DNA from: an uncultured Parvibacter sp.
GTDB lineage: Bacteria; Actinomycetota; Coriobacteriia; Coriobacteriales; Eggerthellaceae
Assembly: GCA_910587945.1 (NCBI GenBank)
Contig: CAJUNI010000057.1
Location: 1 to 14,259, forward strand
Direction of reading: 5' to 3'
DNA: 14,259 nucleotides
Shown: piece by piece, positions 13,768-14,259 of the stretch
How the letters are laid out: each line of letters opens with the position of its first letter
How positions within the stretch are numbered: the stretch's first letter is position 1
Position numbers and translations under genes: made by a program
The notes under the pieces: model-generated
What the model was told of the DNA's origin: nothing
Databases searched by the model: none
What the model saw: the letters and a program-made list of their open reading frames with translations, nothing else

Positions 13768-13807
13768 AGGGGGAAGGGCAGACGTACTGTTCTTCCCCCT
13801 TTGTTTA
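13768..13807 (+). terminator. Rho-independent terminator after the transporter gene
   Basis: AGGGGGAAGGGCAG (13768-13781) pairs with CTGTTCTTCCCCCT (13787-13800), a 14-bp stem with two G-U pairs and a 5-base loop, followed by TTTGTTTA. It ends the second unit 49 bases after the stop codon and separates it from the small membrane protein gene. Confidence 0.9.
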
Positions 13808-13830
13808 GGGGACTTAAGGGAGTGGGTTTG

Positions 13831-14151
13831 ATGGCGAAGAAGCAAGCGTCCTCTCACACCAACAAAAAAGTACGGGAACTGAAATCAGAAATGGAGTTCC
13901 ATTATCAGCGCTCCCGTCGGAGCTTGCGTTTTGGGCTTCTGACACTTGCCGTATTCATCGTCCTTATCCTGGGAGAGCAGACCCTCGCACGGCTCGGGGT
14001 GTTTGGGGCTGATCCCACCATGGCCGATAACGTGACCTTGGGATTTTTAATGCTCACAGCCTTTGTGAGCGTGCATTTTTGGGTTGACTATCTGCGCAAC
14101 CATCGGAAAGCAAAAGATTGCAGTCAAGCTATTACCTATTATCAAAGCTAG
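13831..14151 (+). CDS. Small two-helix membrane protein of unknown function
   Basis: The product has 106 residues. A very basic N-terminal segment (1-33, many K and R) is followed by helix 1 (about 34-48, FGLLTLAVFIVLILG), a short loop, helix 2 (about 67-86, NVTLGFLMLTAFVSVHFWVDYL) and a basic, polar tail. The charge distribution suggests both ends are cytoplasmic. The ATG at 13831 has AAGGGAG about eight bases upstream; an in-frame TTG at 13801 would lie in the terminator's T-run and is rejected. The gene has its own transcript or depends on readthrough, because a strong terminator lies just before it. I do not recognise a family. It is probably a housekeeping or lineage-specific gene unrelated to the metabolic cluster. 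Confidence 0.75.
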   Translation: MAKKQASSHTNKKVRELKSEMEFHYQRSRRSLRFGLLTLAVFIVLILGEQTLARLGVFGADPTMADNVTLGFLMLTAFVSVHFWVDYLRNHRKAKDCSQAITYYQS

Positions 14152-14213
14152 TAAGCCGCGTGGATGCGAAGGCTCGCTTGCTACAGAATTGCCGACGGAG
14201 CGGGTGTTGTGAC

Positions 14214-14234
14214 AAGAGGCTTCACCCCTCTTTT
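14214..14234 (+). terminator. Possible weak terminator after the small membrane protein gene
   Basis: AAGAGG (14214-14219) pairs with CCTCTT (14227-14232) over a 7-base loop, followed by two more T residues before GCG. The stem and T-run are short, so efficiency is doubtful. The last 25 bases of the window show nothing further. Confidence 0.4.
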
Positions 14235-14259
14235 GCGACAATAGGGGAGTGTGCAAGCG

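Noticed and set aside
1..14259. Mobile element or horizontally acquired island
   Set aside because: No transposase, integrase, tRNA target or flanking repeats were seen, and base composition does not shift visibly across the window.

Overview
The window looks like a chromosomal piece of an anaerobic actinobacterium of the class Coriobacteriia, most likely Eggerthellaceae. I infer this from the content: an acetylene-hydratase-like molybdopterin enzyme with a small iron-sulfur partner, MmgE/PrpD paralogues, a GPH-type carrier and tiny zinc-ribbon proteins starting MCF/MCY, together with moderate-to-high G+C and strong AAGGAGG-type ribosome binding sites. No species is claimed.

Layout. (1) 1-1590: the last codons of an unidentified membrane protein, a BioY biotin-uptake S component, a gene-poor stretch with a degenerate direct repeat, a 61-residue eight-cysteine zinc-ribbon protein, and a bidirectional terminator. 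(2) 1591-2906: a LysR-type regulator on the minus strand and a 329-bp divergent control region with repeated ATGCC/GGCAT half-sites and two hairpins in the probable leader. (3) 2907-10398: one long plus-strand operon with a cytosolic molybdopterin oxidoreductase, a short two-cluster ferredoxin-like subunit, two small paralogous proteins of unknown function, a zinc-ribbon protein with an Ala/Pro/Gly tail, a trigger-factor-like chaperone lacking the ribosome-docking signature, an MmgE/PrpD enzyme and an MFS transporter. It is closed by a perfect hairpin terminator. (4) 10399-13807: a control region and a second unit with a divergent MmgE/PrpD paralogue and a GPH-like transporter, closed by another strong terminator. 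(5) 13831 to the end: a small two-helix membrane protein of unknown role.

How it may work (inference). The LysR protein probably senses a substrate and switches on the molybdoenzyme operon. One or both carriers bring in, or exchange, an organic (probably carboxylic) acid. The MmgE/PrpD proteins would dehydrate, decarboxylate or epimerise it, and the Mo/Fe-S enzyme would perform a reductive, hydrating or hydroxyl-moving step in the cytoplasm. The trigger-factor-like protein and the small neighbours may be dedicated assembly factors for the molybdoenzyme. The substrate cannot be read from the sequence. No tRNA, rRNA, CRISPR array, transposase or phage gene was seen.
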